This document shows positions 1 to 9,288 of a stretch of DNA of 64,000 bases, one piece after another (position 1 is the first letter of the stretch; each line of letters opens with the position of its first letter). Location: the NCBI RefSeq assembly GCF_012277275.1, contig NZ_CP051155.1, positions 2,294,001-2,358,000 on the forward strand, written 5' to 3'. The position numbers were made by a program, and so were the translations under genes. Origin of the DNA: Gephyromycinifex aptenodytis (GTDB taxonomy: Bacteria; Actinomycetota; Actinomycetes; Actinomycetales; Dermatophilaceae). The notes under the pieces are model-generated. The model was not told the origin of the DNA and searched no databases. It saw nothing but the letters and a program-made list of their open reading frames with translations.

Positions 1-1590
1 CTTCTTGGTGCTGTCGACGTAGACAGGTGTGTAGCGCAGCCCCACCTCGCTCAACGTGTCGGCGGCCTTCCGTTCGCTCATGCCCAGAACGTTGGGCACC
101 GCGACCTTGCCGGAACTGAGAGCCAGCTTGACCACAGTCCCTTCGGCGACCTTCGTGCCGATCTTGGGGTCGGTGCTGACGACCTTGCCCTGGTCGACGG
201 TGTAGCTGTCCACCGTGGTGACATCGCCCATCTGCAGGCCCAGCGCGCGCAGGCGTTCATTAGCCGGCCCCTGCTCGTAATTGCGCAGGTCAGGCACGGC
301 CACCATGCCCGGACCGGAGGAGATGGACAGCCGCACCACCGACTGGGGCGGTGCCTGCGCCTGCGCCGCCGGCTGCTGGGCGACGACCGTGCCTGCCTTG
401 GCGCGATCCTTCACCGGGGTCGTGGCTACCTGGAAACCGGCTGCGGTCAACGCAGCCTTGGCTTCCTTCTCGCTCTTGTCCACGACATTGGGCACCGCGA
501 TCACCGCGGGCGCCGAATCGAAGAACCCGTTTGAGAAGAGCACCCCGAGGATGATGCCCAGCAGTGCGAGCAACCCCACGAGGTAGGGCCACTTCGGCCG
601 GTGTCCCGACGCGCCGTCACCGGCTACCTCGGCAGGATCGACGATCCGCGGGACCGGGCCCGTCTCAGGTTCTTTGGGCGTGGGCGGGGCCATCGTGCCT
701 GCGGCAACCGCGGCCTTTGCAGCAAGAGTGGGGTCGCCCTCCATCACGGCGTCCAGGTCGGCGGCGAAGTCGGCCCCCGACTGATAACGCACCGCCGGGT
801 CCTTGGCCAGGGCGTGCAACACCACAACATCGAGCTCGGGGGGAACTTGCGGGGCGTGCACCGAAGGCGGCTGTGGCGGTTCACCCACATGTTGGAAGGC
901 GATGGCCACCGGGGAGTCGCCGATGAACGGTGGCCGACCGGTGAGCAGTTCATACAGCAGGCATCCGGCCGAGTACAGGTCAGAGCCCGCTTCGACATCG
1001 CGCCCCTGGGCTTGTTCTGGTGAAAGGTATTGCGCGGTCCCGACGACAATGCTGGTGTTGGTCATCGTCGCAGCCGTGTCCGCGATGGCGCGAGCAATGC
1101 CGAAGTCCATCACCTTGGCGTTCAAGCCCCCGCTCACCATGACATTCGCCGGCTTGACGTCGCGGTGGATGATCCCGTGCTCGTGGCTGTAGTCCAGCGC
1201 GCGCAGCACCTGGGTCATGAGGCGAGCAGCCTCATGCGGTTCCATCGGTCCCTGCTCGGCGATGATCTCCCGCAGCGTTTGCCCGCGCACGTACTCCATG
1301 ACGATGAACGGCACCGTGACCTGCGCGCCCCCAGGTTCGCTGGTGTGCTCCTCGCCGGAATCGAAGACCGCCACGATGGAGGGGTGGTTGAGGCTGGCCG
1401 CCGACTGCGCCTCGCGCCGGAAACGCATGAGGAATGAAGGGTCCCGCGCCAACTCCGAACGCAGGATCTTGATCGCGACCTCACGCCCGAGACGGGTGTC
1501 ATAGCCGAGGTGGACATCGGCCATGCCGCCGCGGCCGATGAGATCACCGACTTCGTAGCGGTCGGCCAACAGCCGACGTGGCTCGCTCAC
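1..1590 (-). CDS. pknB: Serine/threonine protein kinase PknB with PASTA repeats (C-terminus outside window)
   Basis: Membrane Ser/Thr kinase that senses cell-wall fragments and controls growth and division. The GTG start at 1590 overlaps the stop of pknA. It encodes 530 codons here and is still open at base 1. The kinase domain spans about residues 12-275, with glycine loop GRGGMADVH, VAIKIL lysine, HRDVKPAN catalytic loop, DFG and a GTAQYLSPEQ activation segment. One membrane helix lies near residues 333-352. Outside it are two full PASTA repeats (about 361-425 and 428-495) and a third cut by the window edge. PASTA repeats are known to bind muropeptides or lipid II. It is the last visible gene of the pkn/pbp/rod operon. 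Identity is secure from motifs and gene order; the C-terminus cannot be judged. Confidence 0.95.
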   Translation of the reverse strand, partial: MSEPRRLLADRYEVGDLIGRGGMADVHLGYDTRLGREVAIKILRSELARDPSFLMRFRREAQSAASLNHPSIVAVFDSGEEHTSEPGGAQVTVPFIVMEYVRGQTLREIIAEQGPMEPHEAARLMTQVLRALDYSHEHGIIHRDVKPANVMVSGGLNAKVMDFGIARAIADTAATMTNTSIVVGTAQYLSPEQAQGRDVEAGSDLYSAGCLLYELLTGRPPFIGDSPVAIAFQHVGEPPQPPSVHAPQVPPELDVVVLHALAKDPAVRYQSGADFAADLDAVMEGDPTLAAKAAVAAGTMAPPTPKEPETGPVPRIVDPAEVAGDGASGHRPKWPYLVGLLALLGIILGVLFSNGFFDSAPAVIAVPNVVDKSEKEAKAALTAAGFQVATTPVKDRAKAGTVVAQQPAAQAQAPPQSVVRLSISSGPGMVAVPDLRNYEQGPANERLRALGLQMGDVTTVDSYTVDQGKVVSTDPKIGTKVAEGTVVKLALSSGKVAVPNVLGMSERKAADTLSEVGLRYTPVYVDSTKK

Positions 1591-3224
1591 CGCTGGTTCT
1601 CCTCTGCGCTGTGCTCGTTCTCGGCGGTGTCATCGTTGTGTTCGGGAACGGACGGGTCCTGAGCGACACCGGCGACGGCCCCTGCCGGGCCGCCTCCGGC
1701 AGCCCCAGGCGCCCCGCCCGGCCCGGGAGCCGCTGCCGCGCCGGTGGAACCGGGCGTGGATTGCTGACCGCCCTGGCTGGGGCTTTCCCCGCTGTCCCCA
1801 CCCTGGGGGTCGGGCTGCTCAGTGGTGGGTTCCGGAGTTTGCGTCGGCTGCTGTTGCTGCGGCTCGCTGGTGGGCTCTGGCGCGGGCTGAGCCGGGCCGC
1901 GAGAAACCGTCAACGTGATGGTCTGGCCGGGCGCCACATCGCCGCTGGGGTCTACACCGAGCACTGTCCCTGCCGGTTGGTCGGAGTCGACGTTCTCGCG
2001 GCGGACCCCCAATCCCAGGCCGCGCAATGCTTGAGCCGCCTCATCGAACATTCGGCCCTTGTAGTCATCAGCGCTCACGCTCACGTTCACCTGCGTCGGA
2101 GTGCTCTCTTCCATGCTGCTCGGCGTCTCCGTCGGAGTGCTGCTGCTGGTGGCTGAGGGGGCAGGTGCCGGGGCGGGCGTGCGGTCGAAGACTCCGGCTT
2201 GCGCCAGCAGCCAGCCGGCCAGCGCCAGCACAACAAGCAGACCCAGGATCCACGGCAACGGGCTGCTGCGTCTCTGCTCTTCCTCAGCTTCGATAACGCC
2301 AGCGCCGCGAGTGGGCGGCTCCTGGCGAGAGGGGATCTTCGCTGTGGCCGCCGCCCCCATCACCTGGGTGGCGCCGCCGGTGGGGATCGCCTGAGTGCGA
2401 GCGAACCCGCCAGTGGCCGCCCCTCGCAGCGCGTCGGCAACCTCACGGGCGCTACCCGGGCGCTGCGCCGGGTCCTTGGCCAGGCAAGCCATGATGACGT
2501 TGGCGATGTGGGCGGGAACCTGCGCGGGCAGTTGAGCCGGCGGGTTACTGACGTGGGCCATGGCCGTGGCCACCGGGGAGCCCTCATCGAAGACCCGCAC
2601 CCCGGTGAGCATCTCGTGCGCGACGCAACCAAGGCTGTAGATGTCGCTGCGCGGGCCCACACTTTGCCCGGTGGCCTGCTCCGGGGAGATGTACTGGGCG
2701 GTCCCCATCACCTCACCGGTGCGCGTGATCGGGACTGCGTCGGTGGCGCGAGAAATACCGAAGTCGGTGAGCTTCACGGTGCCGTCGGGGCGCACGATGA
2801 TGTTGGCGGGTTTGACGTCGCGGTGCACCACACCGGCCTCGTGGGCCGCGTGCAAAGCCAGCGCTGCCTGACCGATGATCGCCGAGGTGCGTTCGGGGCT
2901 CTGCGGGCCCTCATCGGCGATGATCGCCGACAACGGCTTGCCATGGACGAGTTCCATCACCAGCCATGACGCGCCATCGTTTTCGCCGTAGTCGTAGACG
3001 GTCGCGATGTTCGGGTGGGACAGCGCCGCCGTGTTGCGGGCCTCTTCTCGGAACCGTTGCTCGAAACCTGGTTGTTGAGCCAGCGCCGGGCTGAGTAGTT
3101 TGATCGCCACGAGGCGGCCCAGCACCTGGTCGGTTGCCTGCCAGACCTCGCTCATCCCCCCCACGGCAATCCGGTCCCCGAGGGTGTAGCGGTTGCCGAA
3201 GACGGCTCCGGTGGTGAATTTCAT
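1587..3224 (-). CDS. pknA: Serine/threonine protein kinase PknA-like, with one PASTA-like domain
   Basis: Second transmembrane kinase of the cluster, 545 residues. K42 (VAIK), H134-R135-D136, N141 and DFG at 154-156 are all present, so it should be active. A single membrane helix lies at about 324-342. It is followed by a Pro/Ala/Ser/Thr linker, one PASTA-like repeat at about 378-443 and a disordered Pro/Gln/Gly tail. Mycobacterial PknA has no PASTA domain, so this version can probably sense outside ligands itself. It overlaps pknB by 4 bases and pbpA by 4 bases, which implies translational coupling. It is named from its place between pbpA and pknB. Confidence 0.92.
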   Translation of the reverse strand: MKFTTGAVFGNRYTLGDRIAVGGMSEVWQATDQVLGRLVAIKLLSPALAQQPGFEQRFREEARNTAALSHPNIATVYDYGENDGASWLVMELVHGKPLSAIIADEGPQSPERTSAIIGQAALALHAAHEAGVVHRDVKPANIIVRPDGTVKLTDFGISRATDAVPITRTGEVMGTAQYISPEQATGQSVGPRSDIYSLGCVAHEMLTGVRVFDEGSPVATAMAHVSNPPAQLPAQVPAHIANVIMACLAKDPAQRPGSAREVADALRGAATGGFARTQAIPTGGATQVMGAAATAKIPSRQEPPTRGAGVIEAEEEQRRSSPLPWILGLLVVLALAGWLLAQAGVFDRTPAPAPAPSATSSSTPTETPSSMEESTPTQVNVSVSADDYKGRMFDEAAQALRGLGLGVRRENVDSDQPAGTVLGVDPSGDVAPGQTITLTVSRGPAQPAPEPTSEPQQQQPTQTPEPTTEQPDPQGGDSGESPSQGGQQSTPGSTGAAAAPGPGGAPGAAGGGPAGAVAGVAQDPSVPEHNDDTAENEHSAEENQR

Positions 3225-4675
3225 GGGGCGATCACTGCTTTCATCACGTCACGTGCGATCGGGGCGGAAACCCGTCCCCCGGCCGCTTCACTTCCGGCAT
3301 TACCGCCGTCTTCTACGACAACGGCCACGGCGATGGTTGGGTTCTGCGCGGGCGCGAAGGCCATGAACCAGGCGTGCGGATTACGGCCCTCCCCATGCTC
3401 GGCGGTCCCCGATTTACCGGCGACGCGCACCCCATCGATCTGGGCGCGGGTGCCGGTTCCTGACTCCACGACCCGCTCCATCATGTGGGTCAACGTCGCT
3501 GCAGTTCCCTTGTCGACCGCGCGGCCGAGTTGTTCAGGGCGAGTTTGATCCAGAACGTCAAGATCAGCGCCTCGGGTTTGCCGGATGAGGTAGGGCTTCA
3601 TGAGCTTGCCTTCGTTGCCGACGGCCGCTGCGACCATCGCGACCTGCATCGGAGTGACCCGCACGTCGTACTGACCGATCGCGGTCAGGGCCTCCTGCGG
3701 CTCGTTGATCTGCTCGGGGACCGAACTGGGTGTCACCGGCATCGGCATGTTGAGCTGCTGCCCGAAACCGAACTTGCGTGCCTGCTCGCGCATCGCGTCG
3801 GCACCCAACTGCATGCCCAACCAGCCGAACGCGGTGTTGCAGGAGCGTTCCAGGGCCAACCCGAGGTCGGTCTGACCGCCGTTGCAGGAGCCGCCGCCAG
3901 CGTTGGGCAGGTCGACATTGGTCTGCGGCAGCCGCAGCTTGGCTGGGCCCGGCAATGAACTCTGCTCGGTGTATTCACCGCTGGAGAGTGCTGCAGCCGC
4001 CGTGATGACCTTGAACACCGAACCCGGCGGGTAGAGATCCCCACCGATGGCGCGGTTGATCATCGGCTTGCCGCTGGCCTTGTTGAGCTGGTTCCAGGCC
4101 TTGGTGACTTCATCAGCGTCATGGCCGGACAACCGGTTGGGGTCGTATTCGGGATGGCTGACCATGGCCAGGATCGCCCCAGACCGGGGATCCAACGCCA
4201 CGACGGCGCCGCGCTGGTTGCCCAGCCCCCGCTCGGCGGCTTTCTGCGCGCGCGGGTCGATGGTCAGTTCGAGGTTGACCCCACTGGGGTCGCGAGCGGT
4301 GATGAGGTCCCCCAACCGCCGGAAGAACAGCCGCGGCGCGTCCCCGGTGAGCAGCTCGTCGGCTGAGTTCTCCAGACCGCCGCCGGAGCCGTACAGGAAC
4401 GAGTAGTAGCCGGTGATGTGACCGTAGGCCGGACCGCCGGGGTAGGAGCGCTGGTATTGAAATTCGTCGTCGACCTTCTCCGAGCGGGCGATCGCTTCGC
4501 CGTCGACGAGGATCGATCCGCGCTCGCGGCTGTAGGTCGCCAGCAGGGTGCGGCGGTTTCCGGGCTTGTCGCGCAGTTCGCCGGCCTGGAAGAACTGGAT
4601 CCAGGTGGAGGCGATGAGTAACGAGGCGAACATGCAGGCCATGACGAGCGCCAACCGGCGGATGGGGTTGTTCAT
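3221..4675 (-). CDS. pbpA: Penicillin-binding protein PbpA (class B transpeptidase)
   Basis: Cross-links peptidoglycan outside the membrane, working with the RodA polymerase encoded just upstream. The protein has 484 residues. An N-terminal membrane anchor covers about 7-28, followed by a pedestal domain and the transpeptidase domain. The active-site triad is complete: S219-V-F-K222, S278-C-N280 and K421-S-G423. The ATG at 4675 overlaps rodA by 4 bases. Length and motifs fit the actinobacterial PbpA family. The neighbouring kinases and phosphatase are known in mycobacteria to regulate this pair by phosphorylation. Confidence 0.95.
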   Translation of the reverse strand: MNNPIRRLALVMACMFASLLIASTWIQFFQAGELRDKPGNRRTLLATYSRERGSILVDGEAIARSEKVDDEFQYQRSYPGGPAYGHITGYYSFLYGSGGGLENSADELLTGDAPRLFFRRLGDLITARDPSGVNLELTIDPRAQKAAERGLGNQRGAVVALDPRSGAILAMVSHPEYDPNRLSGHDADEVTKAWNQLNKASGKPMINRAIGGDLYPPGSVFKVITAAAALSSGEYTEQSSLPGPAKLRLPQTNVDLPNAGGGSCNGGQTDLGLALERSCNTAFGWLGMQLGADAMREQARKFGFGQQLNMPMPVTPSSVPEQINEPQEALTAIGQYDVRVTPMQVAMVAAAVGNEGKLMKPYLIRQTRGADLDVLDQTRPEQLGRAVDKGTAATLTHMMERVVESGTGTRAQIDGVRVAGKSGTAEHGEGRNPHAWFMAFAPAQNPTIAVAVVVEDGGNAGSEAAGGRVSAPIARDVMKAVIAP

Positions 4676-6060
4676 GGCTTCACCGCCGGCCGGGGGGTCG
4701 TGGGGGTCGGGGCTGAATCGGGCATCGTCACTTTCACCGGAGCCGGCATCGGTCGCCGCGCGTGGTCACTGATGCGCAGCAGGATCGCCACGATGGTCCA
4801 GTTGGCCAGCAGTGAGGAGCCGCCCTGGGATAGGAACGGCGTGGTGAGCCCGGTCAGGGGGATGACCCGGGTGACGCCACCGACGACGACGAAGACCTGC
4901 AAAGCGATCGAGAACGATAGGCCGGTTGCCAACAGCTTGCCGAAGCCGTCCCGGGTACCCAGCGCGGTGCGCAGCCCCCGCTCCACCAGCAGGGCGTAGA
5001 GCAGCAGGATGGCGAACAGCCCGGCGAGGCCGAGTTCTTCGGCGAAGCTGGGGATGATGAAGTCGCTCTCGGCGAAATAGGTCAGGTAGGGGTGTCCAGA
5101 GCCCAGGCCGGTGCCCAGGATTCCCCCGGCGCCCATCCCCATCAGCCCCCGTACCAGCTGATCGCTTTGCGCCAGCGCGGTCTCAGACCAGGGGTTGAGC
5201 CAGAACATGACGCGCTGCTGAACGTGATCGAAGAGCAGGTAGGCCAGGTAGGCCCCGCCGCCGAAGAGCAGCATCCCGATGGCGATCCAACTGATGCGTT
5301 CGGTGGCCACATAGAGCATCGCGACGAACAGGCCGAAGAACAGCAGTGAGGAGCCCAGGTCGCGTTCCAGGACCAACACCAGCAGGCTGGCGATCCAGGC
5401 GATGAGGATCGGGCCCAGGTCGCGCCCGCGCGGCAGCGGGAACCCGAGCACGGAGCGACCCACCAAAGCCAACGCGTCCCGGGTCTGCACGAGGTATCCG
5501 GCGAAGAAGATCGTCAGCAGGATCTTGGCGATCTCACCGGGTTGGAAGGAGAACGGGCCGATGTTGATCCAGATGCGTGCGCCGTAGACCGAACGCCCCA
5601 GGAAGGGCACCAGCGGCAGCAGCAGGAAGACCAGACCGGCCGCCATCGTGGTGTAGGTGTAGCGGCGCAGTTGTCGGTGATCGCGCAGCAGCACCAGCAC
5701 CAGACAGGCCACGACCATCCCGAGCGCGCTCCACATGAGTTGTCGGGAGGCCATCGCGCTTTCGGTGCCCTTGGCCAGGTCGAGACGGTGAATCATCACC
5801 AGTCCCAGGCCGTTGAGTAAGGCAGCGATCGGCAGCAGCAGCGGGTCGGCGTAGGCAGCGCGCCAGCGCAGGACCACGTGGAAAGCCACCGTGAGCCCCA
5901 GGAGCCAGGCGCCCTGGGTGATGAGGTCGAGGGGGACCTGCCCGTTCACGGCCAGGCCCACCGCGAGGTAGGCCACCATGACGATCGCGCAGGCGAGCAG
6001 CACCAGGAGCAGCTCGACGTTACGTCGGGTTCTGGGCACGAATTGGGTGACGGTGCTCAT
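4672..6060 (-). CDS. rodA: RodA/FtsW/SpoVE family peptidoglycan glycosyltransferase
   Basis: Integral membrane SEDS protein, 462 residues, that polymerises lipid II into glycan strands together with PbpA. About ten or more hydrophobic segments are spread along the chain. SEDS-type features include FQPGEIAKI at mid-length and a C-terminal PFLSQGGSSLL motif typical of RodA/FtsW. The stop overlaps the pbpA start and the start overlaps the pstP stop, so the operon is tightly packed. Its place beside pbpA, away from the usual ftsW neighbours in the mur cluster, supports RodA rather than FtsW. Confidence 0.94.
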   Translation of the reverse strand: MSTVTQFVPRTRRNVELLLVLLACAIVMVAYLAVGLAVNGQVPLDLITQGAWLLGLTVAFHVVLRWRAAYADPLLLPIAALLNGLGLVMIHRLDLAKGTESAMASRQLMWSALGMVVACLVLVLLRDHRQLRRYTYTTMAAGLVFLLLPLVPFLGRSVYGARIWINIGPFSFQPGEIAKILLTIFFAGYLVQTRDALALVGRSVLGFPLPRGRDLGPILIAWIASLLVLVLERDLGSSLLFFGLFVAMLYVATERISWIAIGMLLFGGGAYLAYLLFDHVQQRVMFWLNPWSETALAQSDQLVRGLMGMGAGGILGTGLGSGHPYLTYFAESDFIIPSFAEELGLAGLFAILLLYALLVERGLRTALGTRDGFGKLLATGLSFSIALQVFVVVGGVTRVIPLTGLTTPFLSQGGSSLLANWTIVAILLRISDHARRPMPAPVKVTMPDSAPTPTTPRPAVKP

Positions 6061-7310
6061 AGCGACCCCGACCCGCAGGCCATGCCTTGGCTGCGCTGCA
6101 GACGGCAGGCGTCTGCCCGTTGCCGAAGACCGTCCAGGAGCTCTTCAGCCTCTGCCGCATCCGAGACGGTTACGGCGGCATCGACGCGTTGACGTTCCAG
6201 GTAGGGCAGGTCGTCAAGTCGTATCGCGCTGATCTTTGTGATGCTGTGCAACTGAATCGGTCCCAGGTCCTGCGGTATTCCGCGGTACAGGGCCACGTAG
6301 CCGTTCGCGGGACCGACGTAGAGCTGTCGTTGGCTCCAGTCGTAGGCGGCGAACGTGGCCCCTGCTGCTGCCAGCGCAACCACCAGGAACACGACCATCC
6401 AGCGCCACCAGGGTCGCTGCCGTTCGCCGTCGTCCTCATCGTCTTCTTCTACTGCGGCGCCGGTGGCTTCCCGGCGCAGGGCAGCGGCCTTGGAGGCAGG
6501 GGAGAGCGCGATCGGTTGGGTCGCTCCGGCGCGGCGTTCGGCGACGGCGCCCACCACGATCGGCTGGGTCGCCGGGCTGGTCGCCGGGCTGACGATGTCG
6601 GCGATGACGACCGTGACGTTGTCGGGGGCGCCAGCGCGAAGGGCCAGGTCGACCAGTCGTTTGGCGACCTCGTCCGGGTCGCCGACTTCAGTGACGACCT
6701 CGCTGATCGTTTCGCGACCGACATAGTCCGACAGTCCGTCTGAGCAGATGAGGTAACGATCGCCAAGCTTGGCCTGGCGCATCGACAAGTCGGGCTCGTC
6801 CTCCGGAGCGCCGGTCAGCACCCGGGTGACCAGGGAGCGTTGCGGGTGGTGCTCGGCTTCTTCCTGGGTGATGCGTCCGGAGTCGACCAGGCTCTGGACG
6901 AAGGAGTGATCCTTGGTGATCTGGGTGAACTTGCCCTCCCGCAGCAGGTAGCCGCGCGAGTCACCGATGTGCACCATCGCCAGACCGCTAGAGCCGCACC
7001 GCATCAGGGCGGTCAGCGTGGTACCCATCCCCTTGAGTTCGGCTTCGGCGTTCATCGCCTCGGCCAGCGAACGGTTCGCCCCGGCGAGGGTTTCGGCTAG
7101 GAGTTCCAGGGCATCGTCGGCGCCGTGGCTGTCGCCGTCCAAGGGCGCCAGGCGGGACAGGATGAGCGAGCTGGCGACGTTCCCCCCGGCATGGCCACCC
7201 ATGCCGTCGGCGACCGCGAGCAGGTGGGGTCCGGCATACCCGGAGTCTTCGTTTCGGCTGCGCACCAGACCGACGTCGGTGCGGGCCGCGAAATGGACGG
7301 CTAGCGGCAT
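6057..7310 (-). CDS. pstP: PP2C-type protein phosphatase PstP
   Basis: Removes phosphate from the PknA/PknB kinases and their substrates. The 417-residue protein has an N-terminal PP2C domain (about 1-240) with metal-binding motifs RNEDS, ADGMGGHAGG, HIGDSRGYL, CSDGLSDYV and GAPDNVTV. An acidic linker and one membrane helix (WWRWMVVFLVVALAAAG) follow, then an extracytoplasmic tail of about 90 residues. This is the standard PstP layout. It lies between fhaB and rodA as in mycobacteria. Confidence 0.95.
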   Translation of the reverse strand: MPLAVHFAARTDVGLVRSRNEDSGYAGPHLLAVADGMGGHAGGNVASSLILSRLAPLDGDSHGADDALELLAETLAGANRSLAEAMNAEAELKGMGTTLTALMRCGSSGLAMVHIGDSRGYLLREGKFTQITKDHSFVQSLVDSGRITQEEAEHHPQRSLVTRVLTGAPEDEPDLSMRQAKLGDRYLICSDGLSDYVGRETISEVVTEVGDPDEVAKRLVDLALRAGAPDNVTVVIADIVSPATSPATQPIVVGAVAERRAGATQPIALSPASKAAALRREATGAAVEEDDEDDGERQRPWWRWMVVFLVVALAAAGATFAAYDWSQRQLYVGPANGYVALYRGIPQDLGPIQLHSITKISAIRLDDLPYLERQRVDAAVTVSDAAEAEELLDGLRQRADACRLQRSQGMACGSGSL

Positions 7311-7313
7311 GCG

Positions 7314-7787
7314 TTACCGACCCAGCTCCAGCACCGTGGTGCCGATGCGTAGTTGGGTGCCTTCCCGCAGCGGGGTGGGGACGTCGATGCGTTCGCCGCC
7401 GACGTAGGTGCCGTTGGTGGAGTCGAGGTCCTCGACGTACCAACTTTTCTCAGCGAAGTAGATGCGGGCGTGCCGCCCCGAGGCGAAGTCGTCATCCAGC
7501 ACCAAGGTGCATTCGGGGTTACGGCCCAGCAACACCCCCGATTCTTTGAGTGGCACGGTGGTGCCGCGCAGGCTGCCCTCGACAACGGCAAGGACGGAGA
7601 AGGTTCGCCGACCCCGCGGGCGTGGCGCGTTACGGGTGGGAGTCACCCGCGAGCGGCCACCGTGGCCGCGCTGGACGATGCGGGTTCCGAACAGGTCACT
7701 GCGGATCACACCGACGATGCTGAAGACGAACAGCCATAACATCGCCAGCAGACCGAAACGCACGGCCGTGAGGGTGAGTTCGCTCAT
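7314..7787 (-). CDS. fhaB: FHA-domain protein FhaB (FipA-like)
   Basis: Phosphothreonine-binding adaptor of the kinase cluster, 157 residues. A hydrophobic segment at about 8-27 anchors it in the membrane. The FHA domain fills about 75-152, with the GRNPECTLVLDDDFASGRHA strand-loop core and the STNGTYV motif that contacts phosphothreonine. Mycobacterial FhaB/FipA is linked to cell division and is a substrate of the adjacent kinases. It sits 3 bases from pstP and 1 base from fhaA. Confidence 0.93.
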   Translation of the reverse strand: MSELTLTAVRFGLLAMLWLFVFSIVGVIRSDLFGTRIVQRGHGGRSRVTPTRNAPRPRGRRTFSVLAVVEGSLRGTTVPLKESGVLLGRNPECTLVLDDDFASGRHARIYFAEKSWYVEDLDSTNGTYVGGERIDVPTPLREGTQLRIGTTVLELGR

Positions 7788-7788
7788 C

Positions 7789-8901
7789 TCAGCGCTCCCC
7801 GAAGTGGGTTACGAGGCTGGTGCGTCCGAGCGTCACGCGGTCTCCCTCATCCAGTCGCGCCGTCGTGATGCGTTCCCCGTTGACGAAGGTTCCGTTGGTG
7901 GAACCGAGGTCGCGGATGCTGGCCACCAGATGCGGACCGTCGTAGGTGACCCGGATTTCGCAGTGGCGGCGGCTGATGCCCGGGTCGTCCAGGGTGATGT
8001 CGGCGCTGTGGTCGCGACCCAGGATGGTGATGGCTGCATGTAACGGATAGGAATCCTGGCCCAGTTCCAGCCAGGGCCGCGGGGTGCGCGGTCGCGGCGG
8101 CGGTGTGGCCGCCACCTGCGGCTGCGGGGCTGGGGCGGGCCGGGCGGGTAGATCGGGGGCGGCCTGCTGCGGCGCCATCGGCTCATCGGGTGCGAACCCG
8201 GCCGGCTCGTCGTCCTCGGGCCAGGCCGCAAGGTCGCGCTGGCGTTGCACGTTGCGTTCGCGTTCCTCAGGGCTACTGACCGGTGGCCGGTAAGAGCCAC
8301 CGGAGGACGCCGGTTGCTGCGATTTCGGTTTCACGGGCGGGTAGCCGGGAACCTCGGGCTGGTCCTGAGCCCAGGCGTGGGCTCGGCCGGCGGCGGCGGT
8401 TCCGGCAACAGCGCCGGCGGCTGCTGCTGCGGCATGACCGGCCAGCCCGACGTTGCCTTCAGCCGGGGCGCTGGCCTGCGGAGTGAACGGTTCGTTGCGG
8501 GGCCGGTAGCCGCTCTTTCCCAGCCGGGGGTTCGTCGCTGTGCTGGGCCGGACACGGAACACCCCGGTCTCCAGGTCGCTGCTGTTGGAGAACTCGACCG
8601 CGATCGGGCCGCCGGGGGTGTACCCCTGCGAATCGGCATGTTCCTGTACAGAGGCGGTGAGCTCGGTGACGAGCATGTCGTTGTACTGCACGAGACGGTC
8701 ATAGTCGTCGGACGCCAACTCGATGGTGAACACGTTGGGGACGACAATGCGGGTCTTACCGATGACGGCTGCCCGTTCGTCCATGGCACGCCGCATCGCG
8801 GAAGCGATTTCGACGGGCTGGACTTCTGCTTTGAAGGCGCGGGCGAACACACCATTGACGACACGTTCGAGTTTCTTCTCGACGCGATCGAACAGTCCCA
8901 T
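7789..8901 (-). CDS. fhaA: FHA-domain protein FhaA
   Basis: First gene of the cell-wall signalling operon; 370 residues from the chosen ATG. A GTG three codons upstream (8910) is also open. The ATG at 8901 is preferred because a GGAGGAGG ribosome site lies about 8 bases before it and homologues begin MGLFDRVEKK. An N-terminal FhaA-specific domain (DUF3662 type) covers about 1-115. A long Pro/Ala/Gln linker follows, then a C-terminal FHA domain at about 280-368 with GRDHSADITL, SRRHCE and STNGTFVNGE. In mycobacteria FhaA binds phosphorylated MviN and regulates wall synthesis. Confidence 0.94.
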   Translation of the reverse strand: MGLFDRVEKKLERVVNGVFARAFKAEVQPVEIASAMRRAMDERAAVIGKTRIVVPNVFTIELASDDYDRLVQYNDMLVTELTASVQEHADSQGYTPGGPIAVEFSNSSDLETGVFRVRPSTATNPRLGKSGYRPRNEPFTPQASAPAEGNVGLAGHAAAAAAGAVAGTAAAGRAHAWAQDQPEVPGYPPVKPKSQQPASSGGSYRPPVSSPEERERNVQRQRDLAAWPEDDEPAGFAPDEPMAPQQAAPDLPARPAPAPQPQVAATPPPRPRTPRPWLELGQDSYPLHAAITILGRDHSADITLDDPGISRRHCEIRVTYDGPHLVASIRDLGSTNGTFVNGERITTARLDEGDRVTLGRTSLVTHFGER

Positions 8902-9288
8902 GACGAGCACCTCCTCCCATGCCAGATCTCCAGCGTATCGGGATAGTCGGCGCAGACGCGCACGTCGCCGCGTATGGGGAGAGTGTCGCGGGCTCGCTGT
9001 GAGGCATCGGGAAGCGGCCTGTGTATGAACTGAATCCGGTTTAGTGCCGATTGTGGGGGCCTTACTGGTGAGTCGCTGTGCCGGTTCGCTCCGCGCTTGC
9101 CGCCGCAGAGCGCTGCCACTTCATCCGGTGCCCGCCCGTATCGGCCGGTGTTGGCCTGGCAGTGGCTGCGGGGACGGCGGTGGACATGGTGGTGGATAGA
9201 ACGATGGATGTAGTGGCGGGTGTCCGCAGGGGGTGGCGGGTATGTCGTGGCCGCGCCGGCTCGGGGCGCTGGTGTCACACTTCGCTCC
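8902..9288. other. Divergent intergenic region between fhaA and the SRPBCC gene
   Basis: 387 bases that must hold the promoter of the seven-gene fhaA-pknB operon (minus) and probably one for the SRPBCC gene (plus). The only firm element is the fhaA ribosome site next to 8902. The part from about 9170 to 9240 is G- and GT-rich with GGTGG repeats. I see no convincing -35/-10 pair or long inverted repeat. Confidence 0.5.
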
